A DNA stretch of 25,082 nucleotides from Priapulus caudatus (taxonomy: Eukaryota; Priapulida; Priapulimorpha; Priapulimorphida; Priapulidae). A program made the translations under genes and the position numbers. This document shows positions 9,216-17,930 of the stretch, one piece after another; the stretch's first letter is position 1; each line of letters starts with the position of its first letter. Location of the stretch: assembly GCF_000485595.1 (NCBI RefSeq), contig NW_014577325.1:40067-65148 (forward strand), given 5' to 3'. Under the pieces are notes generated by a model. It was given only the letters and a program-made list of their open reading frames with translations. It made no database searches and was not told the origin of the DNA.

Positions 9216-10119
9216 GCTAAATTGTCTTATTTGCCAAACTGAAAGGACTACATCTTTTATTTCTTTCGCAAAAAACATAGATGACATCTGTTTCTGTTAT
9301 TGTGGTTGCATTGCTGACTTATATATATGTATTTGCATTGCCCATTAGAACATAGAACATCACGTTTTAGGAAAAGTCCAATGCCTCCCGCAGAGAATTG
9401 TTAAATTATTCTATTTCCTAATCCCTAGTTATGCTGTTTGGTACATGTGTTTTGTTTTTCTATTTTTTATTTCCAAGATACTCGAAAACAGCCATTATAT
9501 TTGTGAAACCACTTGTAAGCATTCGAGCTTTATCATACCGACATATTTTTCCCATCTCGGATTGGGCCAACTAACACCAGACTTTTGGTCCAGTTACACA
9601 TTATAATAACTTGAATCTGATTTTCAAGATTCTAGCTGAAATTGGAGTGAAATCTAAAAGTGTTTTGTCCCCCATAGTGACTGCAAATTTTGATCCTACA
9701 TCCAACTAGTCCAGTTATAGTCCTAGTCGCAGCATACATGTACACAAAATATTAACCAGGCTAAGTTTGCACGAATAGACTGCACGCAGTCAGTTTAGCC
9801 TGTCACTTTACACGATATACAGCAATGGCAAAAAACAATAGATACCACCGATAGCATTATTAGGGTTCATACTGAGCAATTGTAATAGCAGAAGAAGAAG
9901 AAGAATATGAACAGGTGACTGGATACAAGCAGAAGCTACAATAGGCGTGTAATCAATTCTGGGATCAGACTCATCATTGCCAGGTGCATGTTACAATTAG
10001 AATGTCTGTGTAATAGCTATGATAGTTTCTCTACCAAGAAAATGGAGAGAACACTACCCGTAAAGGAAAGGATTCCTATTGATGGAACCATAATACTATT
10101 TCACGAATATTTACTAATG
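9216..10119. other. No gene; small nested hairpin and (AAG)n
   Basis: 9757-9802 is a nested inverted repeat: CAGGCTAA pairs with TTAGCCTG, and inside it GACTGC pairs with GCAGTC around AC. 9890-9907 is a short (AAG)n. The rest is AT-rich with nothing recognisable. Confidence 0.45.
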
Positions 10120-10174
10120 GTAAGTTCGGTAAGTAACGGTAAGTTACTTACGCCTGAAGTAAGTAATGGTAAGT
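10120..10174 (+). repeat. Array of five GTAAGT motifs at ~10-bp spacing
   Basis: GTAAGT begins at 10120, 10129, 10139, 10159 and 10169; the gap near 10149 holds the reverse motif ACTTAC. GTAAGT is the consensus 5' splice site, but with no recognisable exon upstream this may simply be a short tandem repeat (unit like AACGGTAAGT). Confidence 0.6.
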
Positions 10175-10480
10175 TAATCATCAACATTCCATTCTATTTC
10201 TTTGTATTTGTATTAGACTTGTATGCGTGCGCGTGCATGTGCGTGTGTGTGCGTGCGCATAGATGGAGCATACGCAACCGGCTTGATTGTCGGTAAAAGG
10301 AAAACACATGTCGCTATTTCCTGCGTCCGTGCGTGCATGCGTGCCTGCGTGCGTGTCTGCCTGCTCGATTGCTTGGTCGCTTATAACGCAATGTTTGTTT
10401 GTCGTTGCACGGCGGTTGGTTATGTAGTCATGTGGTTATTAGTTGTGTTTGTCACTTGAGCTGTGCCGACATTTATTGGT

Positions 10481-10630
10481 ACACACACGCACACACGCAC
10501 GCACACACGCACGCGTGGACGCACGCATGCACGCACACACATAAACACACATACACACAGGCACACACACGCGCGCGCGCACGCACGCACGCACGCGCAC
10601 ATACACAGACGCGCACGCGCGCACATATGC
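10481..10630 (+). repeat. CA/CG-rich alternating purine-pyrimidine tract
   Basis: (CACG)n, (CA)n and CGCGCGCG runs, mostly strictly alternating purine and pyrimidine, a sequence type prone to Z-DNA. The second copy is at 15730-15885, 8 bp longer. Confidence 0.85.
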
Positions 10631-10916
10631 ACAATCTTAGGTTAAAAAAGCCGGGGCAGCAACCATGCAGCAGGCTGAATTCGTGCGCTTATACATTGCT
10701 TGTATGGCGTCCCCGCGGAGGATCCCATTCATGTGAGTGCGCGAGCGAGGCGTGCACCTCTCTCCACGTACATGTAAATGGAAAACTAAACACTGCAGCG
10801 CGGCTCCGGCATCGCTGTATTGATTTTCTTTGCCGTGAGGGTGAAGTGCCGAGGAGCTGCCGTGTGGCAACTAATTGCAGACTGGTATGTTGGTTGGTGG
10901 TTGTTGGTTACAGCCT

Positions 10917-10940
10917 GACAGCAGCAGCAGCAGCAGCAGC
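10917..10940 (+). repeat. (CAG)7 microsatellite
   Basis: Uninterrupted CAG triplets; the copy in the second duplicate (about 16172-16195) has the same number by eye. In no frame is it part of a supported coding sequence. Confidence 0.9.
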
Positions 10941-10989
10941 CGCCAACGTGTGCATCCATCTCTTCGTTCCCCTGCGCTCGCTGTGTGTG

Positions 10990-11110
10990 TGTCTCTCTCT
11001 CTCTCTCTGGCTGGCTGCCCCCTCGCGCACACTCTCTCTCTCTCCCCTTTATTTTTCTCGCGTGCGCTCTCTTTTTCCACCTTTCTTGCTTTCTCTCTCT
11101 CTTCATCTTT
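10990..11110 (+). repeat. (CT)n-rich pyrimidine tracts
   Basis: Several CT runs (10991-11008, 11032-11046, 11091-11102) separated by mixed pyrimidine sequence; duplicated unchanged in copy 2. Confidence 0.8.
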
Positions 11111-11170
11111 CTCTGTTATTTCGCGTATTCACTTCATATTGTCACTTATTCTCTTGCTTCTCTTTTCTTA

Positions 11171-11256
11171 ATCTATCTATTTATCTATCTATTTATCTAT
11201 CTAGCTATCTATCTATCTATCTATCTATCTATTTATCTATCTATTTATCTATCTAG

Positions 11257-11313
<57 letters not shown>

Positions 11314-11325
11314 AATCAATCAATC
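11171..11325 (+). repeat. Interrupted (CTAT)n tract, forward orientation
   Basis: Tetranucleotide repeat with a diagnostic order of interruptions: TTTA, TTTA, GCTA, again TTTA, TTTA, GCTA, then a pure run and ATCAATCAATCAATC at the right end. The first interruption block appears twice, so this copy expanded internally. The same pattern, reversed and complemented, is at 16426-16536. Confidence 0.95.
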
Positions 11326-11349
11326 TATCTATCTATGTATGTATGTATA

Positions 11350-11437
11350 ATAATATGTCTGTCTGTCTGCCTGTCTGTCTATCTGTCTGTCTGTCCGTCC
11401 GTCCGTCCGTCCGTCCGCCCATCCGTCCATCCATCCA
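11350..11437 (+). repeat. (GTCT)n(GTCC)n tract
   Basis: (GTCT)n passing into (GTCC)n and (ATCC)n; marks the right end of the duplication. Copy 2 is at about 16570-16652. Confidence 0.85.
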
Positions 11438-11569
11438 TATGAGCATTCTTTACGTTTCAGGTGAGCATTCCTGCATCCGCAAGCATCTTGATAGTATGTA
11501 TTTGCATGTTGCACGATGCGAATTCCAACAAGTGCCTATAAATATAATGATATATTCGGGTGAATAAAG

Positions 11570-11768
11570 TTACGCACGCGCGTACACACATTGCGTACAC
11601 GCGTATTTTTTCGTTTTGTTTGTGTGCGTGTGTGTTGTGTGTGTGTTTGTGCGCGCGTGTGCGCGTGCGTGTGCGCGTGCGTGTGCGCGTGCGTCTTGTG
11701 CGTGTGTGTGCGTGTGCGTGCGCGCGCGCGTGCGTGCGTGCGTGCGTGTAACGCGCTACATTCACGCA
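11570..11768 (+). repeat. GT/GC-rich alternating tract
   Basis: (GTGTGC)n, (GTGCGC)n and (GTGC)n, close to strictly alternating purine-pyrimidine. It is roughly complementary to the CA/CG tract at 10481-10630, so the two could pair. Confidence 0.85.
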
Positions 11769-11838
11769 CGCATGTTTCTGTTCCGCCTAACGGTTTTCGT
11801 TCATACTGGTTCACGACCGTGTTGCCCTCTCCAGTGCC

Positions 11839-12074
11839 GCAGATGGGGTCGTTGTCGTATCAGGTACTACAGATATGTACCCGAGGTAGTTTTAGGTTGT
11901 TTAGTATTATGTTTATATTTTCATATGAGGTATGTTCAGGGTTAGGGTTAGGGTTAGGGCTAGGGTTAGGGTTAGGATACACTTCTGTAGTACAAGTCTG
12001 GTACACTTTGTGTATACATATATGTACCTCGGGTACATATCTGTAGTACCTGATACGACAACGACCCCTTCAGC
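11839..12074. mobile_element. MITE family B, related to family A (236 bp, perfect 9-bp TSD)
   Basis: Terminal inverted repeats of about 50 bp: 44 bp (11846-11889 and 12024-12067) are identical, with outer ends GCAGATGGGGTC and GCTGAAGGGGTC. Perfect 9-bp target duplication TCCAGTGCC at 11830-11838 and 12075-12083. The ends align with family A (GCTGA, GGGTC, TGTC, CAGG, TACT in the same order). The loop holds six to seven GGGTTA units at 11938-11976. No coding capacity. The perfect arms suggest recent insertion. Confidence 0.93.
11938..11976 (+). repeat. Interstitial telomere-like (TTAGGG)n
   Basis: Six to seven TTAGGG units, one degenerate (CTAGGG), in the loop of the MITE. This is interstitial, not a chromosome end. 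Confidence 0.95.
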
Positions 12075-12083
12075 TCCAGTGCC

Positions 12084-12478
12084 CTACCTAACCCAATGTC
12101 TGAATTTATGCGTGCATGTGCGTGCATGTACACGCGTGTAGCGGCGTTTCCGTTCTGCCCACAGCTGTTTAAGGATATACTGTTAGGGTTGGGAGGTGAA
12201 TTTTTGTCGAAATTTCAATACCCACTTTATTTGATAGATCGCAGCCATGGGCAGCTATGTATACGTAGAAATTATGTATGTATCCTCCAAAACAGTTCCA
12301 AATCCCCGCATTAGTCAATTCTTAACACAGGCGTGCAATTATGGGAAATTTAGAAAAGTGTTAATATCTCCATTGTTAGAAATGCTGAAGTTGCTGATTT
12401 TTCAAACGCTATTTCTCGAAACCCACAACTCCGATTCCAAATTTTTTTGTTACATTTCAATGCTAACATATCAAAGGA
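12084..12478. other. No gene seen
   Basis: Mixed unique-looking sequence. The 103-residue frame at 12247-12558 shows no domain and overlaps an inverted repeat. Confidence 0.4.
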
Positions 12479-12484
12479 AAAAAT

Positions 12485-12635
12485 GGTCCCTGGAATTTTT
12501 TTCAAATGTTATATTTTATAAGTTATGTCTCTTTGTTTACGAAATTGTTGCGTTTTGAAAATCACTACTAATTTTCGTACATCTTTTCAACTTATTCCCT
12601 AAATTAAAGCATTTAAAAAAAATTCCAGGGACCCA
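12485..12635. repeat. Short foldback with ~23-bp arms
   Basis: GGTCCCTGGAATTTTTTT followed by AAATG at 12485-12508 is inverted at 12611-12635, enclosing about 100 AT-rich bases. No target duplication was found. It could be a MITE remnant or an AT-rich coincidence around a GGTCCCTGG core. Confidence 0.5.
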
Positions 12636-12899
12636 ACCAAAGTTTAGGTCCAAACATTTTTTTGTATAAATTCACAATTTTTGCCGTCACTTAATTAGCG
12701 ATGAATTCTTTTTCGTCGAGAGCGTAGAGAGACATCTCTCTTATGTAATGGATATGAGTTTGATTGAATATGATGAGCAGTTATGTTGCAATGTCCTTTA
12801 CAGTGTTACCCGTCTGTAACCTTAACAGTATCCTAAAGCGCATACTGATTCACGACTGTTTAACTCTCTGCAATCCTTCTAATTCAATGTCCAGCAACT

Positions 12900-13013
12900 A
12901 TGTGCGTGTACGCGTGCGTGTAGCGAGAGTCCGCGTGCACGCGTGCGTGTAGCGCGTCGGCGTGCACGAGCGCGTGTAGCGAGTCGGCGTGCACGCGTGC
13001 GTGTGGTGGCGTT
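12900..13013 (+). repeat. GC-rich minisatellite, ~32-bp unit
   Basis: About four imperfect units built on GCGTGCACGCGTGCGTGTAG. The reverse strand encodes an Arg/Ala/Thr-rich repeat with no sign of being a gene. Confidence 0.8.
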
Positions 13014-13100
13014 TCCGGCTGTAGCAGTAGTCATCAGTGGCAGCCTACCGACTGCACGTAAATAATGCATGGAAACAGCAACACGAACGGATGACCAGTG

Positions 13101-13126
13101 CCAGCCAGCCAGCCAGCCAGCCAGCC
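13101..13126 (+). repeat. (CCAG)n microsatellite
   Basis: Six and a half uninterrupted CCAG units. Confidence 0.9.
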
Positions 13127-13460
13127 TGGCAAGTACAGCTCAGCGATTGATCTAGCTCCATCCACTTCCGCAGGTCTGCTGCCAGTGGCATCAAAGAGTC
13201 AGTTGCCATGCCAACCAGTATTCTTTATTGCACTCGTGTCACAGGCTTCAGGTGCAAATACTTGAAGCGCGCTGATCAATTTACCCTGGTTCTGCGTCTT
13301 GGAGCTGGTTACCGTGGAAACCAGCAGTGATGGTGGATCATTTGTGCTGCTGCTGCTGCGGCTGCCGCTGCTGCTATTAGCTGTGTGCACATCTATTCAG
13401 TGTCACTGGCAGCTGTAGCAAGTGGAGTGCATTAGCTCGTGATCTACGGCTGGTAAGAAC
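13127..13460. other. Unique-looking sequence with short (CTG)n
   Basis: Apart from an interrupted (CTG)n at 13347-13375 this is higher-complexity DNA than its surroundings. The 63-residue minus frame at 13199-13390 gets its Ser run from the CTG tract. No gene is supported. Confidence 0.4.
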
Positions 13461-13474
13461 CGTTTGCACTGGTT

Positions 13475-13618
13475 GTGTGCGTGCGTGTATGTATACGTGT
13501 GAGTATGTGTGTGCGCGCGCGCGTGCGTGTACGTGCGTGTGCGCTTGCTTGCGTGCGAGTGTGTGCGTGTGTGCGAGTGTGTGCGCTCGCTTGCGTGCGA
13601 GTGTGTGAGTGTGTACGT
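13475..13618 (+). repeat. GT-rich alternating tract
   Basis: (GTGTGC)n, GCGCGCGC and GCGAGTGTGT units; GTGCG(C/A)(G/T)TGCTTGCGTGC-like blocks recur, giving a loose ~50-bp period. Z-DNA prone. Confidence 0.8.
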
Positions 13619-13681
13619 TTGATTAGTTTGACGTATGTCTTCGCTGTTTTAATATCATTTTGCAAAATAGTAAATATATTT

Positions 13682-13708
13682 CTCCCTCCCTCTCTCTCTC
13701 TCGGTCTA

Positions 13709-13783
<75 letters not shown>

Positions 13784-13892
13784 TCTCTCTCTCTCTCGCT
13801 CTCTGCTCTCTCTCTCTCTCGCTCTCCTCCGTCTCGCTCTCGCTCTCCGCTCTCTCTCTCTCTCTCTCCATCTCTCTCTCTCTCTCTCTATC
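13682..13892 (+). repeat. (CT)n tract
   Basis: About 210 bp of CT repeats with GCTC, GTCT and CGTC interruptions. The polypurine strand is the partner of the GA tract at 14136-14660. Confidence 0.95.
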
Positions 13893-13899
13893 TATCTAT

Positions 13900-13903
13900 T
13901 AGA

Positions 13904-13941
<38 letters not shown>
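13900..13941. repeat. (TA)n tract
   Basis: About 20 TA dinucleotides with one interruption, directly following the CT tract; self-complementary and able to extrude as a hairpin. Confidence 0.9.
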
Positions 13942-13947
<6 letters not shown>

Positions 13948-14135
13948 GGGCTTCACGTCCGTCCGTCCGCTCCATTACCACCATCCACCCCCACCATCCA
14001 TCGATCTCTCACGGCGCGTTGTCTCTATATCTTCAATCTGACAGCGGCTTTGCCGTTGTCGTGTGAATATATGTTGATATTACTCTATATACAAATATAG
14101 AGAAGAGATTGGAATTGTTACATACGAAAGGCAGA

Positions 14136-14660
14136 GAGTGAGAGAGAGAAGGAGAAGAAGCGATCTTAAATCATTCTTCTAATTTTATTAGAGCATAAGA
14201 CGGCTTGTCCGGACGAGAAGACGAACCGAGGAGAACCAAAGACCTTAACTGACAACAGGAACAGAAACATAATTGTAGATAGATAGAGAGAGGAGCAGAG
14301 CAGATGAGAGAGAGAGAGAGAGAGAGAGACATATAGGCTAGGAGACAGAGAGAGACTGAGAGAGTATCTCTCATCTTTCACGGAGGCCGAGCAGACAGGG
14401 ATTAGATATATTGATCGTGGATAGAGAGTAGAGACGAGAGAGATACGAGAGAGAGAGAGAGAGAGGAGAGAGAGAAGAGAGACGGAGAACACACGACAGA
14501 GACTGAACACACTTACCCGACGAGACCCCAGACAGGAGGAAGATAGGAGCTTACGAGATCGAGAGAGAGAGACAAGACAACAGATAGATATATAGATGGA
14601 TAGCAGAGAGAAGAGAGAGAGAGAGAGAGAGAGATGAGAGACCGAGAGACACACAGACGA
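14136..14660 (+). repeat. Degenerate GA-rich tract
   Basis: About 525 bp of purine-rich sequence with several pure (GA)n runs (14306-14328, 14450-14465, 14616-14634). The 180-residue minus-strand frame is a Ser/Leu-rich reading of this repeat. Confidence 0.85.
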
Positions 14661-15160
14661 AAGTGGGGGATGCATGAAAGCGCTGCAGCTCCGACATAGA
14701 GAAATCACTGTTAGTATTGCTGTCGGCGTTATTTGCCGTTGTCTAGGTTACATCGCGATGCGTCCAGTTTGCCAGCAATTTGTTAACATATGTTATACAA
14801 GTAGGCACTGATATCGATTATGGTTCGGACTTCAAACGCTGCTGCTTTTGTTGTTTCGAGGTATTGCAAATATTTGTAGTTGATTGTGCTGGTATTAGCA
14901 TTGCATCGCCGTAATAACGGTACTCGGCATTTGCGCGTATGTAGCGGTTCTGTGATGAAGAGTCAACAGGCTTGCACGTTGTATGGCTTCCAACGCGTGG
15001 TATTGCGCCATTGATGCGAGGTCAGCCGCATCCTACAGACGGGCATAGACCTTTTTTCCTGCTCTATGTTGCGCGGTTTTGTTCGATTTCTCCGGCATGG
15101 CGTACTCGAGCAGCGCTGCTGGCGAACGCTGTACACGTACACATATACACGCGCAGTGTT
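14661..15160. other. No gene seen
   Basis: Higher-complexity sequence between two repeat blocks. Plus-strand frames starting at 14972-15079 run on into the triplet tract; no domain is visible. Confidence 0.4.
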
Positions 15161-15247
15161 GTCGCTGCTGTTGTTGTTGTTGCTGCTGCTGTTGTTGTTG
15201 TTGTTGGTTTTATTGTTGTTGTCGCTGCTGCTGCGGCTGCTTTTGCT
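15161..15247 (+). repeat. (CTG/TTG)n triplet tract
   Basis: About 87 bp of CTG and TTG triplets with a TTTTAT interruption. Long Leu, Val/Ala or Cys runs in the three frames come from this tract. Confidence 0.9.
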
Positions 15248-15283
15248 GTCTGGCTATGTGCCTGTGCGTTCGTGCGTGCATGT

Positions 15284-15480
15284 GCGTGTGCGTGTGCGTG
15301 TGCGTATACTTATGCGTGCATGTGCGTATGCGTGTGCGTGTGCGTATACTTATGCGTGCATGTGCGTGTGCGTATACTTATGCGTGCATGTGCGTATGCG
15401 TATACTTATGCGTGCATGTGCGTGTGCGTGTGCGTATACTTATGCGTGAATGTGCATGTGCGTGTGCGTATGCGTGCGCG
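15284..15480 (+). repeat. Minisatellite with 28 + 6n period
   Basis: GTATAC marks five units at 15304, 15344, 15372, 15400 and 15434. Spacings are 40, 28, 28 and 34 bp, that is a 28-bp core plus 2, 0, 0 or 1 extra hexamers (GTGTGC type). It runs straight into the left edge of segmental duplication copy 2. Confidence 0.85.
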
Positions 15481-16437
15481 TGCATGTGCGTGTGTGTGCG
15501 TGCGCATAGATGGAGCATACGCAACCGGCTTGATTGTCGGTAAAAGGAAAACACATGTCGCTATTTCCTGCGTGGGTGCGTGCATGCGTGCCTGCGTGCG
15601 TGTCTGCCTGCTCGATTGCTTGGTCGCTTATAACGCAATGTTTGTTTGTCGTTGCACGGCGGTTGGTTATGTAGTCATGTGGTTATTAGTTGTGTTTGTC
15701 ACTTGAGCTGTGCCGACATTTATTGGTACACACACGCACACACGCACACACGCACGCACACACGCACGCGTGGACGCACGCATGCACGCACACACATAAA
15801 CACACATACACACAGGCACACACACGCGCGCGCGCACGCACGCACGCACGCGCACATACACAGACGCGCACGCGCGCACATATGCACAATCTTAGGTTAA
15901 AAAAGCCGGGGCAGCAACCATGCAGCAGGCTGAATTCGTGCGCTTATACATTGCTTGTATGGCGTCCCCGCGGAGGATCCCATTCATGTGAGTGCGCGAG
16001 CGAGGCGTGCACCTCTCTCCACGTACATGTAAATGGAAAACTAAACACTGCAGCGCGGCTCCGGCATCGCTGTATTGATTTTCTTTGCCGTGAGGGTGAA
16101 GTGCCGAGGAGCTGCCGTGTGGCAACTAATTGCAGACTGGTATGTTGGTTGGTGGTTGTTGGTTACAGCCTGACAGCAGCAGCAGCAGCAGCAGCCGCCA
16201 ACGTGTGCATCCATCTCTTCGTTCCCCTGCGCTCGCTGTGTGTGTGTCTCTCTCTCTCTCTCTGGCTGGCTGCCCCCTCGCGCACACTCTCTCTCTCTCC
16301 CCTTTATTTTTCTCGCGTGCGCTCTCTTTTTCCACCTTTCTTGCTTTCTCTCTCTCTTCATCTTTCTCTGTTATTTCGCGTATTCACTTCATATTGTCAC
16401 TTATTCTCTTGCTTCTCTTTTCTTAGATTGATTGATT

Positions 16438-16498
<61 letters not shown>

Positions 16499-16652
16499 CT
16501 AGCTAGATAGATAAATAGATAGATAAATAGATAGATTATCTATCTATGTATGTATGTATGTATAATAATATGTCTGTCTGTCTGCCTGTCTGTCTATCTG
16601 TCTGTCTGTCCGTCCGTCCGTCCGTCCGTCCGCCCATCCGTCCATCCATCCA
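15468..16652 (+). repeat. Segmental duplication, copy 2
   Basis: Second copy of 10221-11437, same orientation, offset 5,247 bp and 5,255 bp after the 8-bp insertion near 15740. The left edge is in the minisatellite at 15284-15480 and the right edge in the (CTAC)n tract. The tetranucleotide tract inside is inverted relative to copy 1. Confidence 0.95.
16426..16536 (-). repeat. Interrupted (GATA)n tract, inverted relative to copy 1
   Basis: Begins GATTGATTGATTGATAG, has a pure GATA run, then GCTA, TTTA and TTTA-type interruptions in complement, ending AGATT. This is the reverse complement of 11171-11325 with one internal expansion unit fewer. Flanks on both sides (TCTTTTCTTA and ATCTATCTATGTATG) keep the copy 1 orientation. 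Confidence 0.95.
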
Positions 16653-16655
16653 TTC

Positions 16656-17130
16656 ATCCATCAATCTGTTTATCTACCTATCTACCTCCCTATCTATCTA
16701 CCTACCTACCTATCTATCTATCTACCTACCTACATATCTACCTACCTACCTACCTATCTACCAACCTACCTACCTATCTACCTACCTATCTGCCAACCTA
16801 CCTATCTACCTATCTACCTACCTACATACCTATCTATCAACCTATCTATCTACCTACCTACCTACCTACCTACCTACCTACCTACCTATCTACCTACCTA
16901 TCTACCGACCTACCTACATACCTACCTATCTACCTACCTACCTACATACCTACCTATCTACCTACCTACCTACCTACCTACCTACCTACCTACCTACCAA
17001 CCTACCTACCTACCAACCTACCTACCTACCTATCTATCTATCTACCAACCTACCTACCTACCTATCTACCTACCTATCTATCTATCTACCAACCTATACC
17101 TACCTACCTATTTACCTATCTACTTATATC
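16656..17130 (+). repeat. (CTAC/CTAT)n microsatellite
   Basis: About 475 bp of CTAC and CTAT tetranucleotides with CAAC, CATA and CGAC variants. The long Tyr/Leu/Pro/Thr frames are readings of it. Confidence 0.95.
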
Positions 17131-17240
17131 TATCTCGCTTGCCCTCTTCCCTATCTATATTCTATATCTCAGTTGAAGTCTAGATCTATTGAAGCTCTCG
17201 GGCAATCGTGAAAGCCGCTAAACACCAATTCACTCACATT

Positions 17241-17296
17241 ACACACGCGCACACGCACGCGCACGCACACACACACGCGCGCGCGCGCGCGCGCGC
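17241..17296 (+). repeat. Alternating CA/CG tract with (CG)n
   Basis: 56 bp of strictly alternating purine-pyrimidine ending in an uninterrupted CG run of about 22 bp, the strongest Z-DNA candidate in the window. Confidence 0.9.
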
Positions 17297-17544
17297 TTAT
17301 TTTACATTTCCCGCCATATGGTTTTATGTCTGTGTTGCGTGACAGTGTCCGTGCGTAATTGCCTGCGCTATCACGCGTGCGTGCGTCTACATCTACGCGT
17401 GAACAGTGTTGATCATTTCTGGAATCGTAGTTGTAGTGGACTAGTACACTGGGTAAAATTACGTATGCTGCTGCAAGTCGTTCCCTGACTGATGCTGCCG
17501 CATGTAGCCGACAACTCACAGATGCTGAGTGTTCACGCTGCTGT

Positions 17545-17595
17545 GAAGAAGAAGAAGAAGAAGAAGAAGAAGTAGAAGGCGGCGGCGGCGGCGGT
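17545..17595 (+). repeat. (GAA)n(GGC)n triplets
   Basis: (GAA)9 with one GTA change, then (GGC)5. Confidence 0.9.
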
Positions 17596-17755
17596 AGTGG
17601 TGTAGTGGTAGTGGTCGTGGTGCAGTGGTAGTGATCGTGGTAGTGGTAGTGGTGTATTGGTAGTGGTAATGGTACTGGCAGTGGTAGTGGTAGTGGTAGT
17701 GGCAGTGGTGTATTGGTAGTGGTAATGGTACTGGCAGTGGTAGTGGTAGTGTGCG
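17596..17755 (+). repeat. GGTAGT hexamer-type minisatellite
   Basis: Built on GTAGTG and GTGGTA. A longer unit with GGTGTATTGG, GGTAATGGTACTGG is repeated at 17651 and 17707 (56-bp period). Confidence 0.9.
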
Positions 17756-17880
17756 GGGCAGGAGCTGCTATAGCGGCAGTCACAGTCACCGTGGCATGGC
17801 AGTGACAATGATGAGCATTACTTATATTCAAGTGCTAGCCTGCAATCATGTAATTAATTCTGCGGTGAGCGAGAGTATAG

Positions 17881-17930
17881 TATTATTGTACTGGGAAAAG
17901 TTGTTGTTTTTTCCGCTCCGGCATCGTAGA
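17881..17930 (+). repeat. Flanking motif, copy 1 (direct repeat of 19652-19706)
   Basis: TTATTGTACTGGGAAAA, then GTTGTTGT, then TCCGCTCCGGCATCGTAG. The same order and strand occurs at 19652-19706. CCGCTCCGGCATCGTAG also occurs at 17957 and, inverted, at 20321-20337. Confidence 0.85.

Larger units (their letters stand above)
10221..11437 (+). repeat. Segmental duplication, copy 1
   Basis: Matches 15468-16652 in the same orientation. Over 10221-11170 I see only one two-base difference (CC at 10327-10328 against GG at 15574-15575) and one 8-bp length difference in the CA/CG tract. The next block, a tetranucleotide tract, is inverted between the copies; homology then resumes and ends at about 11437. 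Both outer junctions fall in simple repeats. It contains no supported gene: the long frames encode His/Thr, Ser/Leu or Tyr/Leu/Ser/Ile repeats read from microsatellites. Confidence 0.95.

Noticed and set aside
10399-11350. Long plus-strand open frames (up to 285 residues) over the first duplication copy
   Set aside because: They are readings of CA, CT and CTAT microsatellites with His/Thr, Ser/Leu and Tyr/Leu/Ser/Ile periodicity; open frames occur in several phases and on both strands at once.
11938-11976. TTAGGG array as a chromosome end or fusion point
   Set aside because: It lies in the loop of a MITE with a perfect 9-bp target duplication, so transposition explains its position.
14166-14708. 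180-residue Ser/Leu-rich minus-strand frame
   Set aside because: Comes from the degenerate GA tract; no signal peptide or domain can be separated from the repeat.
14972-15706. 244-residue plus-strand frame with Val/Ala runs and Cys-rich tail
   Set aside because: Crosses the CTG/TTG triplet tract and the GT minisatellite; other frames are open across the same stretch.
16546-17211. 221- and 208-residue Tyr/Leu/Pro/Thr frames
   Set aside because: Both are translations of the (CTAC/CTAT)n tract in overlapping frames; no unique domain.
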